From contig NZ_FUWX01000004.1 in NCBI RefSeq assembly GCF_900167275.1, positions 248,001 through 312,000 of the forward strand: a stretch of DNA of 64,000 nucleotides. The letters run 5' to 3'. A program made the position numbers and the translations under genes. The notes beneath the pieces were generated by a model. That model did not search any database, was not told the DNA's origin, and saw nothing but the letters and a program-made list of their open reading frames with translations. Within the stretch, counting starts at the first letter, position 1, and every line of letters begins with the position of its first letter. The DNA comes from Cetobacterium ceti (lineage in GTDB: Bacteria; Fusobacteriota; Fusobacteriia; Fusobacteriales; Fusobacteriaceae). Positions 16,597 to 25,560 of the stretch are shown here, piece after piece.

Positions 16597-16960
16597 AATT
16601 TTATTAAAGGGTATGAAATTTTATGGTTATCATGGAGTTTTACCAGCAGAAAATCAATTGGGACAAAATTTTTATATAGATTTAGAAATGGCAGTGGATT
16701 TTAGAGAAGCAGCGAAAACAGATAATATTGAAAAAAGTGTGAGCTATGCAGAAGTCTATGAGATTGTAAAAGAGATTGTAGAAACTAAAATTTTTAAATT
16801 GATAGAAGCTTTAGGTGAAGAAATAGCTAAGGAACTATTAACAAAAACATCTATAAAAAAAATTAGAGTTAGAGTAAGAAAACCAGAGGCTCCTATTCCT
16901 GGCAATTTTGAATATGCAGGAATAGAAATAGAAAGGGTAAAAGAGGAGTATGTTAAATAA
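16589..16960 (+). CDS. folB: Dihydroneopterin aldolase
   Basis: Converts 7,8-dihydroneopterin to 6-hydroxymethyl-dihydropterin in folate synthesis. 123 residues with the family start ([25 protein letters not shown]), the substrate-site [19 protein letters not shown] and the catalytic C-terminal Lys in [19 protein letters not shown] inside the yitT end serves as ribosome binding site. Followed by an 11-base overlap with the next folate gene. Confidence 0.95.
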   Translation: [123 protein letters not shown]

Positions 16961-17825
16961 AAAAGTAGATGTATATTTAAGTTTAGGTTCTAATATGAAA
17001 AATAGAGTGTATTACCTATTAAAAGCTATATTAGAAATAGATAGTTTGGAATATACACAGGTAAAAAAAATCTCAAATTTTTATGAAACTGAACCTTGGG
17101 GATTTAAGGAACAGGAAAATTTCAATAATATTGCTATAAAAATTGAAACTAGTTTATTACCATTGAAACTTTTGAAATATTTATTGAATATAGAGAAAAA
17201 ATTAGATAGAGTAAGAAAAATAAAATGGGGTCCTAGAACTATAGATATAGATATTATATTTTATGATAACTTAGAGATAAATATAGAGGAATTAATTTTA
17301 CCTCATCCAAGATTTTATAGAAGAAATTTTGTTTTAAAACCTCTTTTAGATATTAATGAAAATATAAATTTAAGAAAATTTTTAAAAGTAGATTGTGGTA
17401 AAATAGAAAAGATAACTCCTAAGGTGGGAATCAGTGGATGTCTTTTAGGAAAAAATGTAAAATATAATGGTAAAAATAATTGGAATAAAGTAGTTGAACT
17501 TTTAAAAGAAAGGGTAAACTTTATAGATATTTGTCCTGAAGTTTTAGGAGGATTATCTATTCCAAGAATACCTAGTGAAATTAGAGATGAAAAAGTTATA
17601 AATAAAATAGGGGAAGATGTTACAAAATACTTCTTAAAAGGTGGAGAAAAAGCTTTAAATATATTGAAAAAAGAGAATATAAAAACAGTAATTTTAAAAA
17701 GTAAAAGTCCATCTTGTGGATATGGTAAAATATATGATGGAACTTTTTCTAAAGTTTTAAAAGACGGAAATGGAATAAGTAGTAATATGTTTCAAAAAGA
17801 GGATATTGATATAGTGTCTCTATAG
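16950..17825 (+). CDS. folK: HPPK (FolK) fused to a DUF523/TudS-like domain
   Basis: Two-domain protein of 291 residues. Residues 1-150 are 2-amino-4-hydroxy-6-hydroxymethyl-dihydropteridine pyrophosphokinase, the enzyme directly after FolB (YLSLGSNMKNR, FYETEPWGFKEQENFNN, GPRTIDIDII at 94-103, LPHPRFYRRNFVLKPL). Residues 157-291 are a DUF523 domain (VGISGCLLGKNVKYNGK, DICPEVLGGLSIPR, SPSCGYGKIYDGTF) with three conserved cysteines, C164, C195 and C256. DUF523 includes the thiouracil desulfurase TudS, where three such cysteines hold an Fe-S cluster. The two halves meet without a stop or frameshift. The ATG lies one base from GAGGAG, a tight spacing; GAAAGGG further up is an alternative ribosome binding site. 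Confidence 0.9.
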   Translation: MLNKKVDVYLSLGSNMKNRVYYLLKAILEIDSLEYTQVKKISNFYETEPWGFKEQENFNNIAIKIETSLLPLKLLKYLLNIEKKLDRVRKIKWGPRTIDIDIIFYDNLEINIEELILPHPRFYRRNFVLKPLLDINENINLRKFLKVDCGKIEKITPKVGISGCLLGKNVKYNGKNNWNKVVELLKERVNFIDICPEVLGGLSIPRIPSEIRDEKVINKIGEDVTKYFLKGGEKALNILKKENIKTVILKSKSPSCGYGKIYDGTFSKVLKDGNGISSNMFQKEDIDIVSL

Positions 17826-17834
17826 GAGGAAAAA

Positions 17835-18779
17835 GTGAAAGAGATTTTGGATAAAATAAAGGAAAGCAATAATATAATAATAAGTAGCCATGTGGGACCA
17901 GATGGAGATGCTATAGGAGCTGGATTAGGATTATATTTAGGATTAAAAAAAACATTTAGTGATAAAAAAATAGATTTTATATTACAGGATAATGTTCCTA
18001 AGAATTTAAAATTTTTAAAGGGAACAGAGGAAATTAAAAAGTTTGAAGAAATAAAAGAAAAAAGAGAGTATGATTTAGCTTTAGTTGTAGATGCGGCTAC
18101 TTTAGAAAGAATAGGAGCAGTACAAGAAATAATAAAGGATTTATTTATAATAAATATAGATCACCATATTAGTAATCCTAAATATGGAGATATAAATTTA
18201 GTAAAAAATATTTCATCTACTTCAGAACTTATGTATGGGCTTTTAAAAGAGTGGAATATAAAGATTGATTTAGAAATGGGAGAAGCTATATATACAGGAA
18301 TAGTAAATGATACAGGTAATTTTTCCCATGATAATGTAACTAAAAAAACATTTGATATAGCTGGAGATTTAATAGAATCAGGTGTTAATAATTCAAAAAT
18401 TGCTAAGGATTTTTATTTTAGTAGAAGTAATATAGGGATAAAATTATTAGGAAATGCTTTTGAGAATATGGTTTTTATTCCTGAGAAAAAATTTACATAC
18501 TATTATTTACCATACTCTTTACTTGAAAAATTAGGTGGGACTAAGGAAGATACAGAAGGATTAGTAGAAGAGATAAACTCTTCTATTGACAGTGAGGTTT
18601 CCCTATTTTTAAGAGGAGAGAAGGATGGGAAAATAAAAGGTAGTATGAGAAGTAAAAAAGATGTGGATGTAAATAAAATTGCTAGTATTTTTGGAGGAGG
18701 AGGCCATATTAAAGCCGCTGGATTTACAAGTAATTTAGATAGTGAAAGTATTATAGAAATAGTTAAAGACAAATTATAA
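17835..18779 (+). CDS. nrnA: DHH-family phosphoesterase, NrnA type (oligoribonuclease/pAp phosphatase)
   Basis: 314 residues. DHH domain motifs: SSHVGPDGDAIGAGLGL, DAATLERIG, INIDHHISNPKYGDIN. C-terminal DHHA1 motif: IFGGGGHIKAAGF. Mn-dependent enzymes of this kind degrade nano-RNA and 3'-phosphoadenosine 5'-phosphate in the cytosol; cyclic-dinucleotide hydrolysis is a related alternative. GTG start behind AGGAGG. In the operon between the folK fusion and sepF. Confidence 0.9.
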   Translation: MKEILDKIKESNNIIISSHVGPDGDAIGAGLGLYLGLKKTFSDKKIDFILQDNVPKNLKFLKGTEEIKKFEEIKEKREYDLALVVDAATLERIGAVQEIIKDLFIINIDHHISNPKYGDINLVKNISSTSELMYGLLKEWNIKIDLEMGEAIYTGIVNDTGNFSHDNVTKKTFDIAGDLIESGVNNSKIAKDFYFSRSNIGIKLLGNAFENMVFIPEKKFTYYYLPYSLLEKLGGTKEDTEGLVEEINSSIDSEVSLFLRGEKDGKIKGSMRSKKDVDVNKIASIFGGGGHIKAAGFTSNLDSESIIEIVKDKL

Positions 18780-18794
18780 AGAGGAGGATTTATT

Positions 18795-19115
18795 ATGAGT
18801 GATTACGAGATAATTTTTTTTAAACCTAGAAAATTTGAAGATTGTATGAAATGCATAGAATATATAAGAGATGAGAAAATTGTTCACATAAATTTAGGTG
18901 AATTAGATGGAGAAACTTCACAAAGAATATTAGACTTTATAAGTGGAGCGGTATTTATTCAAGAGGGAGAAGTTGTTAATCCTGGAGAGAATGTATTTTG
19001 CTCAATTCCTAAAAATAAAAAATATTTAATGGATTATAAAGGGAAACCTGGAAGCAGCACTAGTTCAAGATATGATGAAGAGGAAGAAATAATTCCTAAA
19101 TATGGAATAAGATAA
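18795..19115 (+). CDS. sepF: Cell division protein SepF
   Basis: 106 residues made almost wholly of the SepF core: IIFFKPRKFEDCMKCIEYIRDEKIVHINLGELDGETSQRILDF, SGAVFIQEGEVVNPGENVFCSIP. SepF polymerises and tethers FtsZ to the membrane. The usual N-terminal amphipathic anchor is short or absent here, and the acidic C-tail (DEEEEI) is unusual. Last gene of the operon, followed by a terminator. Confidence 0.85.
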   Translation: MSDYEIIFFKPRKFEDCMKCIEYIRDEKIVHINLGELDGETSQRILDFISGAVFIQEGEVVNPGENVFCSIPKNKKYLMDYKGKPGSSTSSRYDEEEEIIPKYGIR

Positions 19116-19130
19116 AATAATAATTTGATA

Positions 19131-19170
19131 AAAGATTGCTATTAAAAATAATATAGCAGTCTTTTTTTTT
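19131..19170 (+). terminator. Terminator of the mtnN-sepF operon
   Basis: AAAGATTGCTAT pairs with ATAGCAGTCTTT (one G-U pair) and is followed by a long T run. Confidence 0.88.
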
Positions 19171-19183
19171 ACCAAAAATTAAA

Positions 19184-19212
19184 TTGACATATCTTTGAAA
19201 TAAATATAAAAT
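19184..19212 (+). promoter_or_regulatory. Promoter of the oxidoreductase-rhodanese-TVP38 operon
   Basis: TTGACA, 17-base spacer, TAAAAT. The leader is about 70 bases and contains no obvious riboswitch. Confidence 0.65.
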
Positions 19213-19289
19213 TGGAGTTGCTAAAAAGACTATAAGTGTTTGCAAAATTAAATTTTAGTGCGATTTTTGAATATTGACATGGAGGAGAA

Positions 19290-21881
19290 ATGGCAGAACT
19301 GAAAAATGAAATAATTGAAAAAATGCAAGAAATAGTTGAAAATTGTATGGGAGATTCACAAGCAGCATGTGTGTCAACGTGCCCAATGAATACAAATGTA
19401 AAGGAATATGTAAAACTTATTGGAGAGAATAAGGGAGAAGAAGCTATAAAAGTAATTAGAGAAAAGCTTTTTATTCCTGGAGTATTAGGAAGAATTTGTG
19501 CTCATCCTTGTGAGAGCAACTGTAGAAGAGGAGAAGAGGATAATTCTGTTGCTATTGCCAGTCTGAAAAGATATGCAGCAGATAATTATGATAGGGAAGA
19601 AAATTGGGATTTGGAAAAAATCACAAGTAATGGGAAAAAAGTTGCTGTAATAGGAGCTGGACCAGGGGGAGCTCAAGGAGCTTTAGATTTAGTAAAAAAA
19701 GGATATGAAGTTACAATCTTTGAAAAGCTACCAGTATTAGGTGGAATGATGAGAGTTGGAATTCCTGAATATAGATTGCCAAGGGAAGTAATAGATAAGG
19801 AGTATAGTCTACTTACAAAATTAGGTGTAAAAATAAATTTAGGTGTTGAAATAGGAAAAGATATTAAGTTTGATGAATTATTAAATTCCTATGACAGTAT
19901 TTTAGTAGCTGTTGGAAGACAAAATGGAAGAATAGATAAAAGTGTTCCTGGAGTTGAAGGAACAGGAGTTTACCATGGAGCAGAATATTTAAAAGAGATT
20001 TCTTTAACTAGAAATTTTAAGGGAGTAGGAAATAGAGTTGTTGTAATAGGTGGGGGAGATGTGGCAATGGATTGTGCTAGATCTTCAAAGAGACTAGAAA
20101 AAGTTCAAGAAGTTATTTCTATTCCTCTAGAAAATTCCTATGAAGCAATGGCATCTTCTAATCATGAAATTCATGGGGCTCTTGAAGAAAATGTAAAGTT
20201 TAAACTGGGATATGGATTAAATAAAATAATTAGAGATGAAAATGGAAATATTGAAAAAGTTCAAATTAAAAAATGCTTATCACTATTTGATGAAGAGGGA
20301 AGATTTAATCCTAAGTTTGATGAAGAAAATACAGAGGATTTAATTTGCGATACAGTTGTATTTGCTATTGGTCAAGGGGTGGATAGCTCTTTTGATGAAA
20401 ATAAAGTTTTATCTCTAAGAGGAAATGGAACTTTTGATTGTGATATGTTAACAAGACAATCTCTAAGTAATGAAAAGGTTTTTATAGCAGGAGATTGTGG
20501 AAATGCATTTATTGTAATTGAAGCAATGGCTGAAGGTAGAAGAGCTGCAAAATCAATAGATAGATATTTAAATGGTCTTGATTTAAAAGAAGGTAGAAAT
20601 ATAGAAGATGAAGGTGGATATAAAACAAAATTATTCTTACCAAATGAATATTTACCTGAAGGATGGGATAGTGCAGAAAAAGTAAATAGAAGAGTTCCGG
20701 GAACTTTACCAAGTGATAAGAGAGAAAAGAATTTCTTAGAAGTTGAAAGGGCATTTACAGAAAAAGAAGCCTTAGAAGAAGCAAATAGATGTTTACAGTG
20801 TGAGTGTAAACTTTGTATGAAGGAATGTATTATGTTAAATGACTATACAGATTGCCCTAAACATTTATTTGAAGAATATTTAGAAAAGGGCCATGAAGAG
20901 ATGGAAGCTAAGATTGCATATTCTTGTAACATGTGTGATCAGTGTACTTTAAAATGTCCAAAAGATTTTGATATAAAAAGTAATTTCGCAGGAATGAGAA
21001 GTGAGTATGTAAAAGAAAATCATGGGAAATCACCTATGAAAGGGCATAAGGCCATAGAGGTTCATCAATATTTAGGGTATTCAAAAATGTTTAATACAAC
21101 AAATGAAGCTCCAAGTGGAAAGAAAACAAAATATGTATTTTTCCCAGGATGTTCTTTACCATCATATAATCCAGAAGCTGTAGGAAATATGTTAGATCAT
21201 TTACAAAATAAGTTAAATGGAGAAGTTGGATCATTATTAAAATGTTGTGGAAAACCGCCTAAAGCTTTAGGACAAGATGATTTATTTAAAGAAAGATTTA
21301 AATCTGTTCAAGATGAGTTGGATAAATTAGATGCAGAGTATGTAATTGTAGCTTGTCAATCTTGTTATGGAATATTTAAAAATTATAGTAAACAAAAGGT
21401 TATTTCACTTTGGGAATTACTTCCAGAAATTGGATTACCTGAGGGGCAAGTAGGAATTGGAAAGGGATCAGATGTAACATTTAATATTCACGATTCATGT
21501 TCAATTAGAAATATGACAAAAATTCATGATGGAATTAGATGGATTGTAAATGAATTAGGTTATGAAATTGAAGAGTTAGAAAATTCTAGGGAAAAAACTA
21601 GATGTTGTGGATTTGGTGGAATGATTGTTCCAGCTGTTCCAGAAGTTGCTACAAAAGTTATGAATAGAAGAGCTAGTGAAACAACTACAGGTCATATGAT
21701 AACATATTGTGCCGCATGTAGAGAATCGATGGAAAAGGGTGGAGCAGATGCTCAACATATTTTAGATTTAGTTTTCGGAGAAACTTATACAAAGGCTAAA
21801 AGTGCTAAGAGAAATAAAGGACCAGTAGGTCAGTGGATGAATAGATACAAAGCTAAAAGTGAACTTAAAAAAAGAAAATAA
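19290..21881 (+). CDS. FAD/NAD(P) oxidoreductase fused to Fe-S and CCG (heterodisulfide reductase-like) domains
   Basis: 863 residues. Domain order: an N-terminal GltD-like Fe-S region (CVSTCPMNTN, GRICAHPCESNCRRGEEDN); an FAD site (AVIGAGPGG from about 120, GMMRVGIPEYRLPREV); an NAD(P) site (VVIGGGDVAMDC from about 252); FIAGDCGNAFIVIEAMAEGRRAA; two 4Fe-4S motifs (CLQCECKLCMKEC and CNMCDQCTLKCP); and two CCG domains (PGCSLPSYN...LLKCCGKPP...CQSCYG, then HDSCSIR...TRCCGFGG...CAACRES). This layout suggests electron flow from NAD(P)H through FAD and Fe-S clusters to a sulfur- or disulfide-type acceptor at the CCG site. The physiological substrate is unknown. The next gene, an exported rhodanese 12 bases on, supports a sulfur theme. 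Confidence 0.88.
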   Translation: MAELKNEIIEKMQEIVENCMGDSQAACVSTCPMNTNVKEYVKLIGENKGEEAIKVIREKLFIPGVLGRICAHPCESNCRRGEEDNSVAIASLKRYAADNYDREENWDLEKITSNGKKVAVIGAGPGGAQGALDLVKKGYEVTIFEKLPVLGGMMRVGIPEYRLPREVIDKEYSLLTKLGVKINLGVEIGKDIKFDELLNSYDSILVAVGRQNGRIDKSVPGVEGTGVYHGAEYLKEISLTRNFKGVGNRVVVIGGGDVAMDCARSSKRLEKVQEVISIPLENSYEAMASSNHEIHGALEENVKFKLGYGLNKIIRDENGNIEKVQIKKCLSLFDEEGRFNPKFDEENTEDLICDTVVFAIGQGVDSSFDENKVLSLRGNGTFDCDMLTRQSLSNEKVFIAGDCGNAFIVIEAMAEGRRAAKSIDRYLNGLDLKEGRNIEDEGGYKTKLFLPNEYLPEGWDSAEKVNRRVPGTLPSDKREKNFLEVERAFTEKEALEEANRCLQCECKLCMKECIMLNDYTDCPKHLFEEYLEKGHEEMEAKIAYSCNMCDQCTLKCPKDFDIKSNFAGMRSEYVKENHGKSPMKGHKAIEVHQYLGYSKMFNTTNEAPSGKKTKYVFFPGCSLPSYNPEAVGNMLDHLQNKLNGEVGSLLKCCGKPPKALGQDDLFKERFKSVQDELDKLDAEYVIVACQSCYGIFKNYSKQKVISLWELLPEIGLPEGQVGIGKGSDVTFNIHDSCSIRNMTKIHDGIRWIVNELGYEIEELENSREKTRCCGFGGMIVPAVPEVATKVMNRRASETTTGHMITYCAACRESMEKGGADAQHILDLVFGETYTKAKSAKRNKGPVGQWMNRYKAKSELKKRK

Positions 21882-21893
21882 TAGGGGGGAACT

Positions 21894-22799
21894 ATGAAAA
21901 AAGTGTTAATAGGATTGGGACTTTTATCAACATTAGCTATGGGGATGGGAGAAAATTATCCAACAGAAAAATTAATTTCAGGGAATAGCGCAAAAAAAAT
22001 ATTGGAAAATGACAAAAATGTTGTTTTAATAGATGTAAGACCTAAAGTTAAATTTATGATGAACAACGTAAAGGGTTCATATAATATGTGGAGAGAGGAT
22101 ATGCAACCTCAAGATAATAGATATGGGGAAGTTACTGGAATGAGAGCTTCTAGAGAAGAGATGGAAGCTAAATTAAATAAAATGGGTGTAAATGAAAATA
22201 CAACACTTCTTTTAACAGGAAATGGTTTAGATGAGTATAGATTATGGTGGATATTAGATTTATATGGATTTGAAAATATTAAAATAGTTGATGGTGGATA
22301 TGAAGCTTTAAAGGAAAGTGGAGTAAAAACTACGTTTGGTGGTGGAGCTTCTGAAAAGAAAGGAAACTATAAGTTCCCTAAAATATCTGATAAGGACACA
22401 CTAGCTAATATAGATGAAGTAAAAAATAATATAAATAATAATCATGTGGCTATATTAGATACAAGATCAGATAAGGAATTTTTAGGTGAAGATTTAAAAA
22501 AAGGTGCCTTTGTTAAGGGAAGAATTCCTAATAGTATTCATATTGAGTGGACAGATGTTGCAGAGAAAAATTTAAGATTAAAGCCGATTTCTGAAATTAA
22601 AGAGATGTATGAAAAGTGCGGAATTACTCCAGATAAAGAGATTATTCCATACTGTCAATCGGCAGTTAGATCAGCTCATACAACTTTTGTACTAAAAGAA
22701 ATTTTAAAATATCCAAATGTAAAAAATTATGATGGTTCTTGGATTGAATGGTCTTTTGAAGCTAAAAATAAAAAAGTTGATGTTATTACAGGAGAGTAG
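21894..22799 (+). CDS. Exported two-domain rhodanese (thiosulfate sulfurtransferase-like, YnjE-like)
   Basis: 301 residues with a short signal peptide (MKKVLIGLGLLSTLAMGMG). It has two rhodanese domains: residues about 25-145 lack the catalytic Cys (LLLTGNGLDEYRLWW), and residues about 160-295 carry it as Cys254 in YCQSAVRSAHTTF. It should move sulfane sulfur in the periplasm. The pairing of an inactive first and active second domain is normal for the family. It lies between the large oxidoreductase and the TVP38 gene with short gaps, and resembles E. coli YnjE in its wider context. Confidence 0.88.
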   Translation: MKKVLIGLGLLSTLAMGMGENYPTEKLISGNSAKKILENDKNVVLIDVRPKVKFMMNNVKGSYNMWREDMQPQDNRYGEVTGMRASREEMEAKLNKMGVNENTTLLLTGNGLDEYRLWWILDLYGFENIKIVDGGYEALKESGVKTTFGGGASEKKGNYKFPKISDKDTLANIDEVKNNINNNHVAILDTRSDKEFLGEDLKKGAFVKGRIPNSIHIEWTDVAEKNLRLKPISEIKEMYEKCGITPDKEIIPYCQSAVRSAHTTFVLKEILKYPNVKNYDGSWIEWSFEAKNKKVDVITGE

Positions 22800-22808
22800 G
22801 AGGAGAAA

Positions 22809-23477
22809 ATGGCAAAAAAGGGTAACCTTTTAAAAATTATACTAGGATTAGTAGTTGTTATAGTTCTTGGAATGGCTCTAGTAAAAACAGGAGCTATAGA
22901 ATATTTAAAAGATAGGGAAAAATTAGAAAGTTTAATTAAAAGTTTAGGAGTTTGGGCACCACTTGCCTATATAGTAATTTATGCATGTGTAACAGTTACT
23001 TGCATTTCAGTATTGCCAATAACTTTAGCAGGGGGAATAATATTTGGTCCAATTTTAGGAGTTGTTTACACGGCTATAGGAGCTTCAGCTGGATTATCTT
23101 TGGCATTTTTAATTGCTAGATATATTGCTAGAAAACCTATAGAAAGTAAATTTGGAAATAGTGAAGCTTTCAAGAAAATAAATCAAGGGGTAAAAGATCA
23201 AGGGTGGTTTATACTAGCTACAACAAGATTACTACCTGTATTTCCTTTTGGGATTCAAAACTATGTATATGGATTAACTTCTATTAGTTTTATACAATAT
23301 TCAGTATTGTCAACATTATTTATACTTCCTGGAACATCTGTATTTGTTCTATTAGCAGGAGCAGTTGCATCGGGAGATAAGGCTACAGCTGTTAAAATGT
23401 CAATAATAGCTTCTTTAATATTCTTTGGTCTAACTTTAGTAACAAAAGTTATTGCAAAAAAAGCTAAACAGAAATAA
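22809..23477 (+). CDS. TVP38/TMEM64 (VTT-domain) membrane protein, YdjX/YdjZ-like
   Basis: 222 residues with about six membrane segments and the VTT core (ISVLPITLAGGIIFGPILGVVYTAIGASAGLSLAFLIARYIARKP...FILATTRLLPVFPFGIQNYVYGLT...LPGTSVFVLLAGA). The family belongs to the DedA superfamily of lipid scramblase/transporter-like proteins. Its substrate here is unknown; a role with the adjacent rhodanese and oxidoreductase is an inference from the operon. Confidence 0.88.
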   Translation: MAKKGNLLKIILGLVVVIVLGMALVKTGAIEYLKDREKLESLIKSLGVWAPLAYIVIYACVTVTCISVLPITLAGGIIFGPILGVVYTAIGASAGLSLAFLIARYIARKPIESKFGNSEAFKKINQGVKDQGWFILATTRLLPVFPFGIQNYVYGLTSISFIQYSVLSTLFILPGTSVFVLLAGAVASGDKATAVKMSIIASLIFFGLTLVTKVIAKKAKQK

Positions 23478-23495
23478 AAAATACTATATAATAGA

Positions 23496-23522
23496 AAAGG
23501 GAAGAATTTGATTCTTCCCTTT
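23496..23522 (+). other. Strong hairpin with a poor T tail between the TVP38 and ynjB-like genes
   Basis: AAAGGGAAGAAT-ttg-ATTCTTCCCTTT, 12 perfect base pairs, followed by AAATAT rather than T. More likely an mRNA processing or stability element, or a leaky terminator, than a full stop. Confidence 0.55.
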
Positions 23523-23543
23523 AAATATAATAGGGGAGGAAAA

Positions 23544-24689
23544 ATGAAAAAAATACTTATAGGAATTGCAGCTATGGTAGCCTTTGTAGGTTGTGGAAAA
23601 AAAGAAAAAACTGTAAATATGTATATGTGGGGTGGTTCTCAAGAGATAAATAAATTTATGGATAATGTGGTAGCTGTAAATTTAGAAAAAAAAGATAATA
23701 TTAAATTAAATAGGGTACCTATTACAAATATTAAAGATACTGTTAATAAACTTATTATAGAAAAACAGGCTGGTAAAAAAAATGGTTCTATAGATTTAAT
23801 TTGGGTAAACGGAGAAAATTTTAAGGAATTAAAAAATGCTGGAGTATTAGAAGAAAATATAGGTAAAAATTTAAAAAATTTACAATATGTAAAAGAATCA
23901 ACTTTAGAAAAAGATTTTGGGGAGCCTATAAATGGTTATGAAATTCCATGGGGAGAGGCTCAGTTTAACTTTATTTATAGAGGAAACGGAAATATCCCAT
24001 TTAATGATTCAAAAACTTTAATGGAATATGTAAAAAATAATCCTGGAAGATTTACATATCCAGAAGTAAATAATTTTACAGGAAGTGCCTTTGTAAGAAA
24101 TATGGCAATTGATATTTTAGGATATGAAAATATTGAAAAAATGACAAATGAAGAGCTAAAAAATAATCTTAATATAGTATGGAATTATTTTAATGAAATG
24201 AAACCATATCTTTGGAGAGAAGGAAGCACATATCCAGAATCTGAAGGAAAGTTAGATACACTTTATGGAAATGGAGAAGTGGATGTAACCATGGGATATA
24301 CTTTAAATAAAGTGACTGCTAAAATAGATGCAGGGCAATATGATAAAAATTCTAAAAGTTTTTTATTAGACAAGGGAACTTTATTTAATAATCATTATTT
24401 AGCTATTCCTAAAAATGGAAAAAATAAGGAAGATGCAAAAATAGTTATAGATTATTTAATATCTCCAGAAGGACAATTATTAAAGCAAGAACCTGAAAAT
24501 TGGGGAGATTTAACAATATTAGATGTAAATAAATTAGATGAAACCACTCAAAAGAAATTTAAAAGTCTAATTGAAAGTAAGAATTTGCCAAGTTTAAAAG
24601 ATATACAAGAAAAAAGAATTAAAGAATTATCTCCAGAAAAATTGGCTATAATTGAGGAAGGATGGAATAGTAACGTTGGAAAAATATAA
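23544..24689 (+). CDS. ynjB: ABC transporter substrate-binding lipoprotein, YnjB-like
   Basis: 381 residues. The signal peptide ends in the lipobox FVGC, so the protein is lipid-anchored in the periplasmic space. It shares with my memory of E. coli YnjB the blocks MWGGSQEINKFMD, GSIDLIWVNGENFKELK, IPWGEAQFNFIYRG, FTYPEVNNFTGSAFVRN and KPYLWREGSTYPESEGKLD. This is a type 2 periplasmic binding fold; the ligand is unknown. ATG at 23544 behind GGGGAGGAAA; an in-frame TTG inside the hairpin is rejected. Followed by two permease genes and an ATPase. Confidence 0.85.
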   Translation: MKKILIGIAAMVAFVGCGKKEKTVNMYMWGGSQEINKFMDNVVAVNLEKKDNIKLNRVPITNIKDTVNKLIIEKQAGKKNGSIDLIWVNGENFKELKNAGVLEENIGKNLKNLQYVKESTLEKDFGEPINGYEIPWGEAQFNFIYRGNGNIPFNDSKTLMEYVKNNPGRFTYPEVNNFTGSAFVRNMAIDILGYENIEKMTNEELKNNLNIVWNYFNEMKPYLWREGSTYPESEGKLDTLYGNGEVDVTMGYTLNKVTAKIDAGQYDKNSKSFLLDKGTLFNNHYLAIPKNGKNKEDAKIVIDYLISPEGQLLKQEPENWGDLTILDVNKLDETTQKKFKSLIESKNLPSLKDIQEKRIKELSPEKLAIIEEGWNSNVGKI

Positions 24690-25560
24690 GAAATTAGTAT
24701 ATACAATTCCCTTTGTAGGGTTTATGTGTATGTTTTTTCTCTATGGATTATATTATGGAGTAAGTAATTCCTTTGGATATAAAAAAATAGTTGGTAAAAG
24801 TGGATTTACATTGGAATATTATAAGAAAGTACTTGAAAGTAGAGGATTTTATGAATCTTTATTTTTTACAAGTAAAATAGCAATAATTTCAGGAATAATC
24901 GCTGTTTTAATAAGTATTTTTGTGATGTATATATTTTATCTTAATTTAAAATATAAATATGTAAAAAGCCAGCTATTTCAAAGGGTAATAGAATCCCCTT
25001 TATTAGTACCTTATCTAATAGGTGCATATATAATTTTAATATTTTTTATGCAAAGTGGAATTTTAAGTTTATTTTTAGAAAAAATTGGGATAATAGATAA
25101 TTATAAAAGGTTTCCCATAATAACTAATGATAAATTTGGAGTTGGGATTATTATAACTTATGTTTGGAAAACAGTTCCTTTTATATTAATGATGGGAATA
25201 CCTGTAATTAAAAGAATAAATACTAGATGGGATTCTTTGGGAAAAATTTTTAATTTAAGTGATTTTCAATTTTTTAAGAAGATATTATTACCTTTACTTT
25301 TTCCAACTTTAACAATAAGTTTTTTTATAATTTTAGCATATTTCTTTGCTTCATTTGAAACACCTTATATATTAGGGGTAACTTATCCTGAATCCTTAGC
25401 GGTATATGTTTTTAATATTTACTCTAGGGGAAAATTAGAAGATAGAAGTATTGTTATGGTTATAAATATTTTTATTTCTTTAATAAGCTTAGGAACAGGG
25501 GCTATTGTATATTTAATATTTAAATTTTTTAAGAAATATGATGAAAAGGGATGGTTATAG
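24676..25560 (+). CDS. ABC transporter permease, N-half of YnjC
   Basis: About 294 residues with six membrane segments and the binding-protein-dependent permease EAA-like loop (KRINTRWDSLGKIFNLSDFQFFKKILLPLLFPTL). E. coli YnjC is a single 511-residue protein; here the two halves are separate genes. The start is uncertain: TTG at 24676, with GAGGAAGGA 12 bases upstream, or TTG at 24652, which has no ribosome binding site. Either overlaps the end of ynjB. Confidence 0.8.
   Translation: MEKYKKLVYTIPFVGFMCMFFLYGLYYGVSNSFGYKKIVGKSGFTLEYYKKVLESRGFYESLFFTSKIAIISGIIAVLISIFVMYIFYLNLKYKYVKSQLFQRVIESPLLVPYLIGAYIILIFFMQSGILSLFLEKIGIIDNYKRFPIITNDKFGVGIIITYVWKTVPFILMMGIPVIKRINTRWDSLGKIFNLSDFQFFKKILLPLLFPTLTISFFIILAYFFASFETPYILGVTYPESLAVYVFNIYSRGKLEDRSIVMVINIFISLISLGTGAIVYLIFKFFKKYDEKGWL

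Noticed and set aside
23496-23522. Hairpin between the TVP38 and ynjB-like genes as a full terminator
   Set aside because: The stem is perfect, but it is followed by AAATAT rather than a T run, so complete termination is not supported. Kept as an unclassified hairpin.
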